Assembly: GCA_024401455.1 (NCBI GenBank)
Contig: JAKSLA010000020.1
Coordinates: forward strand, 1-49,137
Length of the DNA: 49,137 nt
Reading direction: 5' to 3'
Source: Paludibacteraceae bacterium
GTDB lineage: Bacteria > Bacteroidota > Bacteroidia > Bacteroidales > Paludibacteraceae
The notes beneath the pieces were generated by a model. It saw only the letters and a program-made list of their open reading frames with translations. It was not told the DNA's origin and searched no databases. Positions 8,583 to 18,281 of this stretch are shown here, piece after piece; positions within the stretch are counted from its first letter, which is position 1, and every line of letters begins with the position of its first letter. The position numbers and the translations under genes were made by a program.

Positions 8583-9563
8583 ATGGAGAACTTGGAAAAA
8601 AAAGAAGTGGATTTGATGGATATCCTTAGGATTAGTCTATCATATATTATACTATCTTTCAAACTGTTAATTCGATTCGGAGCTTGGCTGTTACGCTTCA
8701 TCTATCAACAAAAAATCATTATCGGGGCATTTATGCTTATGGGATTGGGCTATGCACTCTTCGAATCAAGAAAGGGAAATCTAAAACACAAGGCAAGCGT
8801 CGAGATAACTATCAACATGCACGACGCCTACTTCTTCAACTCTCTGATCAGTACGTTGGACATGTATTGCCAAAACGAGGACAAGACCTTGATCGGTCAA
8901 AGCCTCAACCTCACTGGCGACGAAGCCAAGGACTTGCTTTCCATTAAGTCCTACTTCATCATTGATGAGATGGTGGACGGCACACCCGACAAGATAGATT
9001 ACGAAAACAAATACAATGCCATGGATACCACATGCGCCCGTATGAAAGACCGTCTTGTCATCGAGGCCATTGTAAAGGAGAATTTACAAATCTTCGAAAA
9101 ATTGCCAGAGGCACTCCTCTTCTACTTCTCCAACAATCCAACGCTGAAGGCAGAGAATGAGATGCGCATGAAGCAAATTGACGAAAACATCTACTCCATC
9201 AACAATGAGATCATCATGTTGGACAGTTTACGTAAAATAGAATATTTCAAACAACCTAGAAATGCTAATTACGGAGCCGACAAAACGGTTATCTTGAACG
9301 AGAAGGAGAAGAAACTCTATCATGAGGACATGCTCAAGTTGGAGTCACGCATCTACGACCTTCAATGGATGAAGGAGATCAACAACAAGTGCGTCAACTT
9401 CGTGAGCGATTTCAGCCTCTATCCAAAGGCTGTCAACCGCATTACCCAATCCATCATAAAGTATGTAGGAATCGCATTCCTCATCGGTTTAGCCATCGCA
9501 CTCGTCCTCTTCTCAAGAAAAGATGTAAAGAATTTTTTGGAAAACAAGAATGGAAATGAATAA
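8583..9563 (+). CDS. Inner-membrane protein with Wzz-like topology
   Basis: The 326-residue protein has an N-terminal cytoplasmic region, a first transmembrane segment at about 40-62, a long charged, helical periplasmic part (about 65-295) and a second transmembrane segment at about 295-315, followed by a short basic tail. This is the layout of chain-length determinant (Wzz/GumC) proteins, but I see no kinase domain and no strong Wzz motif. It is 28 bases after the EnvC-like gene and overlaps the oxidoreductase start by 14 bases. Function is uncertain. Confidence 0.55.
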   Translation: MENLEKKEVDLMDILRISLSYIILSFKLLIRFGAWLLRFIYQQKIIIGAFMLMGLGYALFESRKGNLKHKASVEITINMHDAYFFNSLISTLDMYCQNEDKTLIGQSLNLTGDEAKDLLSIKSYFIIDEMVDGTPDKIDYENKYNAMDTTCARMKDRLVIEAIVKENLQIFEKLPEALLFYFSNNPTLKAENEMRMKQIDENIYSINNEIIMLDSLRKIEYFKQPRNANYGADKTVILNEKEKKLYHEDMLKLESRIYDLQWMKEINNKCVNFVSDFSLYPKAVNRITQSIIKYVGIAFLIGLAIALVLFSRKDVKNFLENKNGNE

Positions 9564-10536
9564 ATATCGTTGGGCGATTTTGGGCGCGGGCCACATTGCG
9601 GAAAAATTCGCGGAAGGACTTGCCGCTTGTCCGCAAGCCATTTGTTACGCCGTAGGTTCCCGCCAAAAGGCAAAGGCAGAGAACTTCTGCCAACAGTTCG
9701 GGTTTGAAAAGGCTTACGGCTCATACGAAGAGATGTTGGCCGACCCGAATGTGGACGTGGTCTATATCGCCACGCCGAACAACTTGCATTACGAGCATAC
9801 TCAACTCTGCCTCAACGCAAGCAAAGCCGTCTTGTGCGAAAAACCTTTCGCCCTCAATGCTGACGATGTAAAGAAGATGTCCGCTCTTGCCCGCAAGAAA
9901 AAGCTCTTCTTGATGGAGGCATTGTGGAGCCGCTTCCTTCCGACCATCAACCGTTTCAAGGCAGAAATGGAGAGCGGGAAATTGGGCAAGCCTCAACTGC
10001 TTCAAGCAGAATTCGGCTTCAAGGCGAAGTATGATGAAAACAGCAGATTGTTCAGCCCTTCGCTGGGCGGCGGCGCGGTTTACGACATCGGTATCTATCC
10101 TTTGTTTTTGGCTCTCTACTTGTTCGGGAAACCGACCTCGGTAGAGGTGACAGCCGTACCGGCTCCTACAGGAACCGACATGACAACCGCCATTCTTATG
10201 AAACACGCTGGAGGCGAAATCAGCGTACTGACAGCCTCATTTGCCATGCGCATGGAGTGCGATGCCAAACTCTATCTCTCGGATGGCTGCCTGCGCCTCT
10301 GCCGTATGTTCCACATGCCTACCAAACTGACGTCCGCTTGTGGCGACGACGAACCTACGGAAATCAAGGTAGAGACCCTCTCCAATGGCTACAACTACGA
10401 AGCTATGGAGGTGATGGCCTGCCTGGACGGAAAGCAGACGGAAAGCAAACTATGGTCGCTCGATATGTCCAACGACCTAATGGAACTGATTGACTTGGTG
10501 AACGAAAAAGCCAAGCAACAATTTATCAAAGAATAA
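9550..10536 (+). CDS. Gfo/Idh/MocA family oxidoreductase
   Basis: The 328-residue protein has an N-terminal Rossmann domain (RWAILGAGHIAEKFAEGL) and the family segment VYIATPNNLHYEHT...ALCEKPFALN, here VLCEKPFALN, whose Lys is the catalytic-region signature EKP. The C-terminal half has the GGGAVYDIGIYPL region with the conserved Asp used in sugar oxidation. Members are NAD(P)-dependent dehydrogenases of sugars, inositols or trans-dihydrodiols. The substrate cannot be read from the sequence. A second ATG six bases downstream is equally possible as start. Confidence 0.85.
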   Translation: MEMNKYRWAILGAGHIAEKFAEGLAACPQAICYAVGSRQKAKAENFCQQFGFEKAYGSYEEMLADPNVDVVYIATPNNLHYEHTQLCLNASKAVLCEKPFALNADDVKKMSALARKKKLFLMEALWSRFLPTINRFKAEMESGKLGKPQLLQAEFGFKAKYDENSRLFSPSLGGGAVYDIGIYPLFLALYLFGKPTSVEVTAVPAPTGTDMTTAILMKHAGGEISVLTASFAMRMECDAKLYLSDGCLRLCRMFHMPTKLTSACGDDEPTEIKVETLSNGYNYEAMEVMACLDGKQTESKLWSLDMSNDLMELIDLVNEKAKQQFIKE

Positions 10537-10560
10537 GTCTTTATTTTTTTATATCGATAA

Positions 10561-11793
10561 ATGGTTCTGAATTATATCTGGGTCGGTTTTTTCTTAGTCT
10601 CCATGATTGTGGCGATTGTCCAATGTTTCTGTGGCGACTATGCGGTGTTTGAGCGAATGGTGAGCAGCACTTTCGACATGGCAGAGAGCGCCGTCATGAA
10701 AATTATTCTTCCCCTTAGCGGTGTGATGATTTTGTGGATGGGTCTGATGAACATCGGCGAGAAGGCGGGCGCCGTCAACTTCTTGGCTAAGATTGTCGGT
10801 CCGTTCTTCAACAAACTTTTCCCCGAAATTCCGAAGAACCACCCTGTACATGGACAACTGCTAATGAACTTCTCGGCCAATATGCTGGGACTCGACAATG
10901 CAGCCACACCGCTCGGCCTAAAGGCAATGGATGGCCTCCAACAACTGAATCCGAACAAAGAGACCGCCTCCAACGCACAAATCATGTTCTTGGCCCTCAA
11001 TACGTCGGGCTTGACACTCATCCCGATTACCATTATGGCTCAACGCGCCATGATGGGAGCAGCCAATCCGACCGATATATTCATTCCTCTACTGTTATCC
11101 ACCTTCTTCTCCACGCTGACAGCCATCCTCTTTGTCAGCTACAAACAGAAGATCAATCTGCTCAACAAAATTGTTATCGGCTGGATAGGTGGTATTGCGG
11201 CCATACTGGGCATTGCAATGTGCTTCCTTTCTCAACTGAGCAACGAAGAGTTGGCTCACGTCTCAAAGATAGCGAGCAATGCCATCCTATTTTCCGTCAT
11301 TGCCGCCTTTGTCTGTGCCGGCGCATACAAACGCATCAACGTTTACGAATCATTCATAGAAGGTGCCAAAATGGGCTTTGAGACCTCCGTCAAGGTGATG
11401 CCCTATCTGGTCGCCATGCTGGTGGCCATAGGCGTTTTCCGCGCCTCAGGAGCCATGGATTATCTGATCGGCGCCATCCGTTGGATGTTCTCCCTACTAT
11501 CGGTCAATACTGATTTTGTGGAAGCGCTTCCTACGGCTTTTATGAAGCCATTGAGCGGTAGCGGCGCGAAAGGCATGATGCTGGAATCCATGATGGTTCA
11601 TGGGGCCGACTCATTCGTCGGAAGGCTCACTTGCCTCTTCCAAGGGGCAGCAGACACGACCTTCTATGTGATTGCCCTCTACTTCGGTTCAGTAGGAATA
11701 CGTAAAACGAGATATGCCGTAACGGCAGGATTAGTGGCCGACCTCGGTGGGGTCATCGCCGCCATCTTCATAGGATACTACTTCTTTCATTAA
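10561..11793 (+). CDS. Nucleoside-recognition (Gate) membrane protein, SpmA-SpmB fusion-like
   Basis: The 410-residue polytopic protein has two homologous halves. The first (about 40-200) contains the SpmA-like segment NFSANMLGLDNAATPLGLKAM and ALNTSGLTLIPITIMA; the second (about 265-405) contains the SpmB-like ALPTAFMKPLSGSGAKGMM and ADTTFYVIALYFGSVG. In sporulators SpmA and SpmB act in spore core dehydration; in non-sporulating Bacteroidetes the fused version is common but its substrate is unknown. It is separated by 24 bases from the oxidoreductase. Confidence 0.8.
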   Translation: MVLNYIWVGFFLVSMIVAIVQCFCGDYAVFERMVSSTFDMAESAVMKIILPLSGVMILWMGLMNIGEKAGAVNFLAKIVGPFFNKLFPEIPKNHPVHGQLLMNFSANMLGLDNAATPLGLKAMDGLQQLNPNKETASNAQIMFLALNTSGLTLIPITIMAQRAMMGAANPTDIFIPLLLSTFFSTLTAILFVSYKQKINLLNKIVIGWIGGIAAILGIAMCFLSQLSNEELAHVSKIASNAILFSVIAAFVCAGAYKRINVYESFIEGAKMGFETSVKVMPYLVAMLVAIGVFRASGAMDYLIGAIRWMFSLLSVNTDFVEALPTAFMKPLSGSGAKGMMLESMMVHGADSFVGRLTCLFQGAADTTFYVIALYFGSVGIRKTRYAVTAGLVADLGGVIAAIFIGYYFFH

Positions 11794-11813
11794 TGTATAA
11801 AAACTAAGGAATT

Positions 11814-12248
11814 ATGATTACATATTACGCTGAAGAGATCAAAATGCCGAAAATCAAAAAAAGAGAGATTTCGGCTTGGGTGAAAATGGTGGCAGCGCAC
11901 CACGGATATAAAGTCGGCGAAATCTCCTACATCTTCTGCTCAGACGAGCATATTTTGGAGGTGAACAAACAATATCTGCAACACGACTATTATACGGACA
12001 TCATCACATTCGACTATACGGAGGAGAAGAAGATCTCAGGCGACCTCTTCATCAGCCTCGACACCGTAGCGACCAATGCCGAGAAGTTTGGCGCCACCTA
12101 TGAGAATGAACTTCACCGCGTCATCATACACGGCATTCTCCACCTCTGCGGCATCAACGACAAAGGCCCTGGCGAACGTGAAATCATGGAAAAATGCGAG
12201 AACGAAGCCTTGGAAATTCTCCAGAAAATGAGAGAGACGCAAGAGTAA
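11814..12248 (+). CDS. ybeY: rRNA maturation endoribonuclease YbeY
   Basis: The 144-residue protein has the UPF0054 core: YLQHDYYTDIITFDY, then HGILHLCGIND at 106-116. YbeY is a zinc-dependent endoribonuclease that helps 16S rRNA 3'-end processing and ribosome quality control. Two His ligands (H106, H110) are present; the third ligand position, His in the proteobacterial HGxLHLxGYDH, is Asp here, a change I recall from other Bacteroidetes members. A strong terminator follows, closing the plus-strand run that began at dut. Confidence 0.9.
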   Translation: MITYYAEEIKMPKIKKREISAWVKMVAAHHGYKVGEISYIFCSDEHILEVNKQYLQHDYYTDIITFDYTEEKKISGDLFISLDTVATNAEKFGATYENELHRVIIHGILHLCGINDKGPGEREIMEKCENEALEILQKMRETQE

Positions 12249-12271
12249 CTCCCACGCATCTATAAAAAGCT

Positions 12272-12307
12272 AAATCCCCCAGACAATTCCGTTTGGGGGA
12301 TTTTTTA
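12272..12307 (+). terminator. Rho-independent terminator after ybeY
   Basis: AATCCCCCA (12273-12281) pairs with TGGGGGATT (12294-12302) and is followed by a T-run. Confidence 0.85.
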
Positions 12308-12378
12308 TCCCAATAATTAGTGAAAAAGAGAACGCGACCGACCCATTTTTAAAAAAATCATACATTAATTCAAAAATA

Positions 12379-12410
12379 TTTGAAAAATTCACGTTTTTCA
12401 CCTACATTTG
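12379..12410 (+). promoter_or_regulatory. Promoter of the effector-immunity island
   Basis: TTTG at 12379-12382 and TACATTTG at 12403-12410 with a 20-base spacer match the Bacteroidetes consensus well. Transcription would start near 12417, giving a leader of about 100 bases. Confidence 0.7.
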
Positions 12411-12413
12411 CAT

Positions 12414-12434
12414 CTGTTACAAATATTGTAACAG
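12414..12434 (+). promoter_or_regulatory. Inverted repeat over the predicted start site, possible operator
   Basis: CTGTTACAA and TTGTAACAG form a perfect 9-bp inverted repeat around ATA. It begins three bases after the -7 box and covers the predicted transcription start, so it could be a repressor site or a 5'-end hairpin of the mRNA. Confidence 0.5.
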
Positions 12435-12520
12435 AAAAGAGAACATTCAATAATAGTTTGCGATTGTCGTCTGGGCTGTTTTGCAGATGATTAATCTCCA
12501 TACAACTAAATTAGACACTT

Positions 12521-15500
12521 ATGTCGAATAAAAATGACTTAAGCGGAGCCTATATCGTGCTGGACGGTGCACTGTTTACTTGCAATCAAGGTGCAACCCC
12601 CAATTCAATCGTGGCAACGAACAAAGAAAAAGTTTATGCACAAAATAAGAAGGTGATAACGACAGAAGATATCACTTTCCAAACTCCCTCGCTCACTTTC
12701 GGAACTTGCTTGCTGAGCACAAACAAACAAGCCGGTCAGCCTTGCGTATATGCCAATGGAGAATGGGACAAAAAAAGTTGCTACGACGAGAAGATCGTAC
12801 TGGACAGCAGCAAAATGTACTGCTCCGCCTGCACCCCCCAAGGTGGAGAAATCACCTGCTTATACCACGGTCAGCAATGCTCCGTCTCGGCTACCGACTT
12901 CGCAAATTTTGAAATAGAATCGGCAGTCTTATTTAATAGCCTCTTGCCTTTTAATGAGTTGGAAAATAAAAAAAGCGAAAAGACAAGCAAGAAGCCCTCA
13001 TTCTCTGTCAACTCCATCGATCTGACTCGTATCAAGAAGAGCGAAAACACCAACATCCCCATTGCCCAAGAAGAGAAAAATCCCAAACATATCCGCCCAA
13101 ACGAAAAACTTATACTTGAGGCTAAAAGGAATTCGAAGGTCAGTTTGGAAGGAGAACCCGTCAGTTGGATCATATTCCAGAAAGAGATCATTAAGGCAAG
13201 CACACCGAAAGGTAAACCGCAAACAAAAATCAAGAACCTAAAGATATATCCTAAAGTCGGCACCCCATTCACCATACAACTGGCCAAAACAGGCAAATAC
13301 TACATTGAAGCTATCGGCAATGGCAATGATTACAAATCATTGAAATCATATTACCAGATGCAAAAAAGCCTTGCTGAGAACGAATGGATCGTGAATAAGG
13401 AGAGAATCCCTTTGGATGCGAAATGTTGCAAGGAAATTGAAGTTTGTGCAAATGATATTGTCAGACTGTCTCCACAAGGAGACTATCCGAAAGTCAACTC
13501 ATCATCAACCTCGGCTTGGGATCTGAAAGATGCCAAGAAGCCACTCTTTCTCCGTGCGGAAAACTTCCAAAAGAGTTTGCCCTCCAATAGCATCTCATTC
13601 GTTGTCAAGCAGAACGAGCCTTTTGTGTTGAAAGTAGATACTATCTTTGAACTGGCCCATGACGAGTTCCTAACCGTTCATTTCAACAATATTTTGTTGA
13701 CCTACATGCTCAACAAAAATGCAAGCACGTCCTTCTACTCGTTCAACCCTCTAACGAAGTTATTCACCCTAAAAGGGCTCAACTCAGGCGATTATAGAAT
13801 CCGCTTCGAACTGAACTGCTTGAACGCCTCCTCCATCTTCAAACCCAAGACATTAGGCGTCGGCGGATTGAGAATCCATTGCATCTCCGACTTCCTTGAC
13901 ATAAAGACCTCCAGCGGAGAGACGGAAAACCCGCAAAACATACGTCCGGGCGATTCGCTCCAATTCAAGGCGGATAGCAGCAAATGCAAGATTGACAGTT
14001 CCAAAATTGAATGGAGTTGGGGCAAAGCGATTCCAAAAAACAATAAAAAGAAACCCAATAAGGCAAAGAAGGAGCCTGAACCAGAACCCGTAAGGACAAC
14101 TAAAAAGTGCGATAAACTGATTATAAATTCCGAAAAGGAAGAGTATAGATTACGGGTAGATGCTTGCATTGAAGACCCCAATTTCCTATTTCAAGACATG
14201 AATGGAGAAAAGGATTTGGAGACAGCAAAGAAATGGTCTTTTGAATGCAATGTCATAAACAACAGGATAAAGCGGATATGGCTCGACGCAGAAGAGGCAT
14301 TTGTGGGCATGACCTACAATTTGTACACAGAATACCTCTACCCCGATTATATTCCTACGAAAGATGGTGAGATCAAAGGTTCGCTAAACGACGAAGTGTT
14401 GACAATGGAGAACGGCAAACAATCGCTCGTTTTCGAAAATCCCGGCAAGCAACAAATATCACTGACGATGGGAAACACAGAGACAGTGACAGAGGAGTTT
14501 GACGTGTACGACATAACGGTTGAAGAGTGGGTTTTCCTCGATTCGGAACAACATATCATCAAGCAGGTTGGCTTCGGAACGAAGTTCCAACTCTCCATCT
14601 ACATACCAGCCTTCAAGTACTTGACAGAAAAGGAGCGCTCAGACATCCGGTTGGAGTTATGGGACGAACGTACGGGTAAGAAATTGGAGACTGACGCATT
14701 GCACAATGTGATGATGGACGATAAGGGCCATATCAATGCCGAACTGACGGGATATGACCTTTCCGAAAGCACGGACGACATCACCCTCTCATGTGCCTTG
14801 GTAAACCTTCCTTATCATGTCAGCGGCCTCAACGACGAGAAGCACAACGGGCATTTCTTCTATGCTAAAGCCAAGAAACTCATCATCAGTGAAAAGGAGT
14901 ACATCAACGGCTTTTTCGCAGGAAGTACGGGCAATCCACAAAAGTCCATCCTACGCTACGGAATGGAGGCAAAGATAGTTTTGTACATGCACAATCTCAG
15001 TCAAAGCAAGATAGAGAACTGCACACTACAACTAGTGGAAAATGACGATTCGGACGACTTGAAGGATACGCTCATCTGGAAAAGTGACATTCCGAAGCCC
15101 AATGACGACGGTCGAGTAGAAATTGTCATTCCAGAAAATATCATCAATGAAGCCGACCACAATGCCGAGACGCCCAGAATCCCACGCCTCTTCTATTTTA
15201 AAGTAGTCTATCACAACCCCATTACGGAGGAATTGTCGCTGCTCCTCGCCTATCCGGCACAAAAAATCGGCGACGATTTCAAGATCGAACTCAATGAAGA
15301 GTCCGTCCAAAAATTAAACTGCAATTACTTTTGGCAGTTGAAGTATGTACCCAATGATGAAGGAGAATTGAACGATGCCATATCTGGACGAGCCCTTTCC
15401 GTCATTGGTGAGGAACTCAAACTGGGCGAAGGCCGAGTACGACGATCGGGAGACTGCCCGCGTTGCAACGAAGAGGCAAAAGAGATGTATGCTAAAGTGA

Positions 15501-16939
15501 TGAGTATAAATCGATTTAATACAGATGAAGAGACCCAACAACGTGTCAAAACAATCTGTGAAACTTATACGAAATATATGGATCGTTTCTATATGAACAC
15601 ATGCTGGATCAAAGCCCACTACTTCGCACAAATATCCGTGGAATCTGGGGCAAATTTAAAATGCAACCCCGAAAACATGAATTACACAAGAGAAAGATTG
15701 GAAGAAGTCTTTAAGAATAGGTTATTCTACACAGATGCAAATGGGCAACAAAATTACCGCGCTGGGATGAAGGAAAAGATTGATGCAATTTACCAATTGC
15801 CAAGCGACCCTAATAACCTATCCAACCAAAGGGCCAAAGCAATTGCCAACTTCATCTATTTCGGAGTAAACGGCAACGGCACAGATAAAGACAGTAAAGA
15901 TGGCTGGATATATAGAGGTGGTGGTATGATCCAACTTACTGGGAAAAGTGTATATAATGGGACGGAAAGAGCCATCGAAGCTTTTCTTGGGAAGAAGATT
16001 TCTTTAGGCGGGGCTGACAAATTAAGTGCTGACGTAGAACTTTCCACAATAGCATCCATGGTTTATCTTGCCAAAAGGAAAATACATCTCAGAAAATTCA
16101 CAGAGAATAAGAATGGGATTAAAAAAATGTATTTCATAGCCAATGGCCAAAATAACGAATATTTTGTCAGTAAATTGGTTGGTTCGGAACATGCTAAAAA
16201 CCAAAACGGCAAAACCAACTTCGATTTAAAACAAGACTTCTTTGATGAATTTTATAAAGCATTTCAGACAAACAAATGTCAATGGGACGAAGAGTTTAAG
16301 GAAGAAGAGGATAATGTCAACATCTATCGCATAGACTTGGATGAGTTCTCATTATACAAATACCAAGAGAATAAAAATAGCGATGAATTCATTTATAAAA
16401 TTTATAACCATGGGAAGAAAGTATGCGAAGATTATCATTTTACGCAAGTATTACTGCCCAAAAGAGGCATAAAGTTGATGCCTTTCCCTGAAAGCGGACC
16501 CAACTGGGGAAGATATGGTGCAAGGGACAAAGGTGGCGACAATTTTGTAAGTGAAACAACGTGTGCTTGCCTGTTAGGCCTCTTCTACTCTCTGCCCCTC
16601 AACGGCCATGATGAAAAGTATTTCTATGACGATATTACAATCTACTCCATAGACAATACCCATAGAGGACACCGGTCGGGAAATGATATTGATGTTAGAT
16701 ACCCTAATGGGACACAGCAACCAGTGCGTTTTTGGGGCGAAACCATTCAACAATGTTTTAATGGCAACAAAGCAAAGTTTATTGCTCATTTGGAGAGTTT
16801 TGTGAGAATAGCCAGAAAATGGTGTTTTGTCAATAATTTTACACACGAAGAAGTTGCTGGAACCACAAAAGCAAAAAGTCATGAACACCACATTCATTTA
16901 GGAAATAAATACTACGAAAGATATATTAAAAATGGATAA
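12521..16939 (+). CDS. PAAR-like (DUF4280) multidomain peptidoglycan-targeting effector
   Basis: This is a 1472-residue protein without signal peptide. Residues about 8-118 resemble DUF4280, the PAAR-like tip domain (GAxxxCxxG...P, then PSLTFGTCL, SKMYCS and GGEITCLYHGQQ). A long beta-rich middle follows, with a Lys/Pro linker near 505-535. Residues about 1025-1190 look like a GH19/lysozyme-type domain: AQISVESG with catalytic-type E1041 and RGGGMIQLTG at 1132-1141. The C-terminus resembles a LAS metallopeptidase (MepA/M15): HRSGNDID at 1384-1391 (H-x6-D) and HEHHIHLG at 1454-1461. I infer a type VI-delivered effector that cuts peptidoglycan glycan and peptide bonds. Three lipoprotein genes follow directly. 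No T6SS structural genes are in the window. Confidence 0.75.
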   Translation: MSNKNDLSGAYIVLDGALFTCNQGATPNSIVATNKEKVYAQNKKVITTEDITFQTPSLTFGTCLLSTNKQAGQPCVYANGEWDKKSCYDEKIVLDSSKMYCSACTPQGGEITCLYHGQQCSVSATDFANFEIESAVLFNSLLPFNELENKKSEKTSKKPSFSVNSIDLTRIKKSENTNIPIAQEEKNPKHIRPNEKLILEAKRNSKVSLEGEPVSWIIFQKEIIKASTPKGKPQTKIKNLKIYPKVGTPFTIQLAKTGKYYIEAIGNGNDYKSLKSYYQMQKSLAENEWIVNKERIPLDAKCCKEIEVCANDIVRLSPQGDYPKVNSSSTSAWDLKDAKKPLFLRAENFQKSLPSNSISFVVKQNEPFVLKVDTIFELAHDEFLTVHFNNILLTYMLNKNASTSFYSFNPLTKLFTLKGLNSGDYRIRFELNCLNASSIFKPKTLGVGGLRIHCISDFLDIKTSSGETENPQNIRPGDSLQFKADSSKCKIDSSKIEWSWGKAIPKNNKKKPNKAKKEPEPEPVRTTKKCDKLIINSEKEEYRLRVDACIEDPNFLFQDMNGEKDLETAKKWSFECNVINNRIKRIWLDAEEAFVGMTYNLYTEYLYPDYIPTKDGEIKGSLNDEVLTMENGKQSLVFENPGKQQISLTMGNTETVTEEFDVYDITVEEWVFLDSEQHIIKQVGFGTKFQLSIYIPAFKYLTEKERSDIRLELWDERTGKKLETDALHNVMMDDKGHINAELTGYDLSESTDDITLSCALVNLPYHVSGLNDEKHNGHFFYAKAKKLIISEKEYINGFFAGSTGNPQKSILRYGMEAKIVLYMHNLSQSKIENCTLQLVENDDSDDLKDTLIWKSDIPKPNDDGRVEIVIPENIINEADHNAETPRIPRLFYFKVVYHNPITEELSLLLAYPAQKIGDDFKIELNEESVQKLNCNYFWQLKYVPNDEGELNDAISGRALSVIGEELKLGEGRVRRSGDCPRCNEEAKEMYAKVMSINRFNTDEETQQRVKTICETYTKYMDRFYMNTCWIKAHYFAQISVESGANLKCNPENMNYTRERLEEVFKNRLFYTDANGQQNYRAGMKEKIDAIYQLPSDPNNLSNQRAKAIANFIYFGVNGNGTDKDSKDGWIYRGGGMIQLTGKSVYNGTERAIEAFLGKKISLGGADKLSADVELSTIASMVYLAKRKIHLRKFTENKNGIKKMYFIANGQNNEYFVSKLVGSEHAKNQNGKTNFDLKQDFFDEFYKAFQTNKCQWDEEFKEEEDNVNIYRIDLDEFSLYKYQENKNSDEFIYKIYNHGKKVCEDYHFTQVLLPKRGIKLMPFPESGPNWGRYGARDKGGDNFVSETTCACLLGLFYSLPLNGHDEKYFYDDITIYSIDNTHRGHRSGNDIDVRYPNGTQQPVRFWGETIQQCFNGNKAKFIAHLESFVRIARKWCFVNNFTHEEVAGTTKAKSHEHHIHLGNKYYERYIKNG

Positions 16940-18269
16940 ACTAATTTATACACTGCTAATAGTTATTGGCTGCTGCAACTGCGCAGAAGAGAAAAAAAAA
17001 GTAAAAGAGAACCCAAATGAAATAACAATGACAACCACAAAGGTAGAATCGGAAAGAAATAGTTTGACCGATGCTCAACAAAGCCTCATACAAAAACACA
17101 TCCAACTTAGATACGACACAACGGTTAACAATGAAGTCCCATATTATTCAAAAGATGTTTTTACGGCTAAGGAATTTGATGCTGAAATAGAATTGAGTTC
17201 ACAATACTACAACCTTAGAAATCTGCAGATATCTGACGAAAAATTCGACAGACGACTAAAGGAAGTCTTTGGTTATGATAAAGTTAGAGACTTCCCCAAA
17301 GATATGCTATGGCGTGATTTTAGCATAAACACTGTCATTGTAGCTCAACCAGAGGATTTCGAAAATTTTTGGATTTCGAAATCCTCCAAAACTATCATGC
17401 ATGATAACTTGGTAGACATTCGGTTTGACGATAACGATAATTATATCCCCAAAGCCTCCCTCAGCGACTCCACTGGGGCAAACTTCACTTGTTGCCATGA
17501 TGAATGGAAAATATCCAAAATCGACCTCTACTATCATTGGAACAACTACATCTTCAACGAGAGCAAGGCCTCAAGAGTTTGGTTGCTCAAGAACGACATC
17601 TACTTCATGACTCATTTGATTACAAATTTTGGATACGATGGCGACATGGAACTCAACAAAGCGCTTTTGGGCGATATCATAGATGGATTCAACTATTCGC
17701 TACATGACCAACCTTTCTCTGTGGTTCACTTCTATCCCGAAGGAAGAATAAAGATCATGGATGGCTTGCTGAAAACAATGGAGGAACTCTCTACGGCTGA
17801 AAATTCTGAATATTTTTATTGGGCTGAAAATGAACTATATAAATATGCTCCGCCTGCTATATACGATTATTATCCGACATTTAAAGATAACAACGATGAG
17901 GACAACGAGGAACATGTTCCCTCTCATGGAGAAGAGCTCACGTTCTCCCGAGAATTAACATTTAAGGAGAGTTGCGAGGTCATCGCCCACATCACCAACT
18001 ACATCTATCCTGTCTATTTAAAATTCATAGACGGAAATATTGATTATGGCGATGTGCGCATGCATGCCATCGGTGTGGATATCCCCAATAGCTTTTGGAA
18101 TGTCATCTTCCGTAGCCACGAAGTGTTTTATGAAATCGAAAGAAACAACGGATATGGCCTGCCCAACATGCAACAACTCCTCGCTTCCATAAAGAACGAC
18201 CCTCGTTTCTATAATGACAAAGGTGTTCTTGCCCCATGGGATTTTGAATACCCTAATGCAGATGAATAA
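16932..18269 (+). CDS. Lipoprotein, candidate immunity protein 1
   Basis: The 445-residue protein has a short lipoprotein signal (MDKLIYTLLIVIG then CCNC), so it should sit in the periplasm. The mature part is acidic and aromatic-rich, with no domain I recognise. Its ATG overlaps the end of the effector gene by eight bases, so both are made together, as expected for an effector/immunity pair. The periplasmic location fits a peptidoglycan-attacking toxin. It is not clearly similar to the next two genes, except that its last codons (ADE then TAA) and the 12-base spacer after them recur after both duplicates. Confidence 0.6.
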   Translation: MDKLIYTLLIVIGCCNCAEEKKKVKENPNEITMTTTKVESERNSLTDAQQSLIQKHIQLRYDTTVNNEVPYYSKDVFTAKEFDAEIELSSQYYNLRNLQISDEKFDRRLKEVFGYDKVRDFPKDMLWRDFSINTVIVAQPEDFENFWISKSSKTIMHDNLVDIRFDDNDNYIPKASLSDSTGANFTCCHDEWKISKIDLYYHWNNYIFNESKASRVWLLKNDIYFMTHLITNFGYDGDMELNKALLGDIIDGFNYSLHDQPFSVVHFYPEGRIKIMDGLLKTMEELSTAENSEYFYWAENELYKYAPPAIYDYYPTFKDNNDEDNEEHVPSHGEELTFSRELTFKESCEVIAHITNYIYPVYLKFIDGNIDYGDVRMHAIGVDIPNSFWNVIFRSHEVFYEIERNNGYGLPNMQQLLASIKNDPRFYNDKGVLAPWDFEYPNADE

Positions 18270-18281
18270 TTTAGAAATGCT

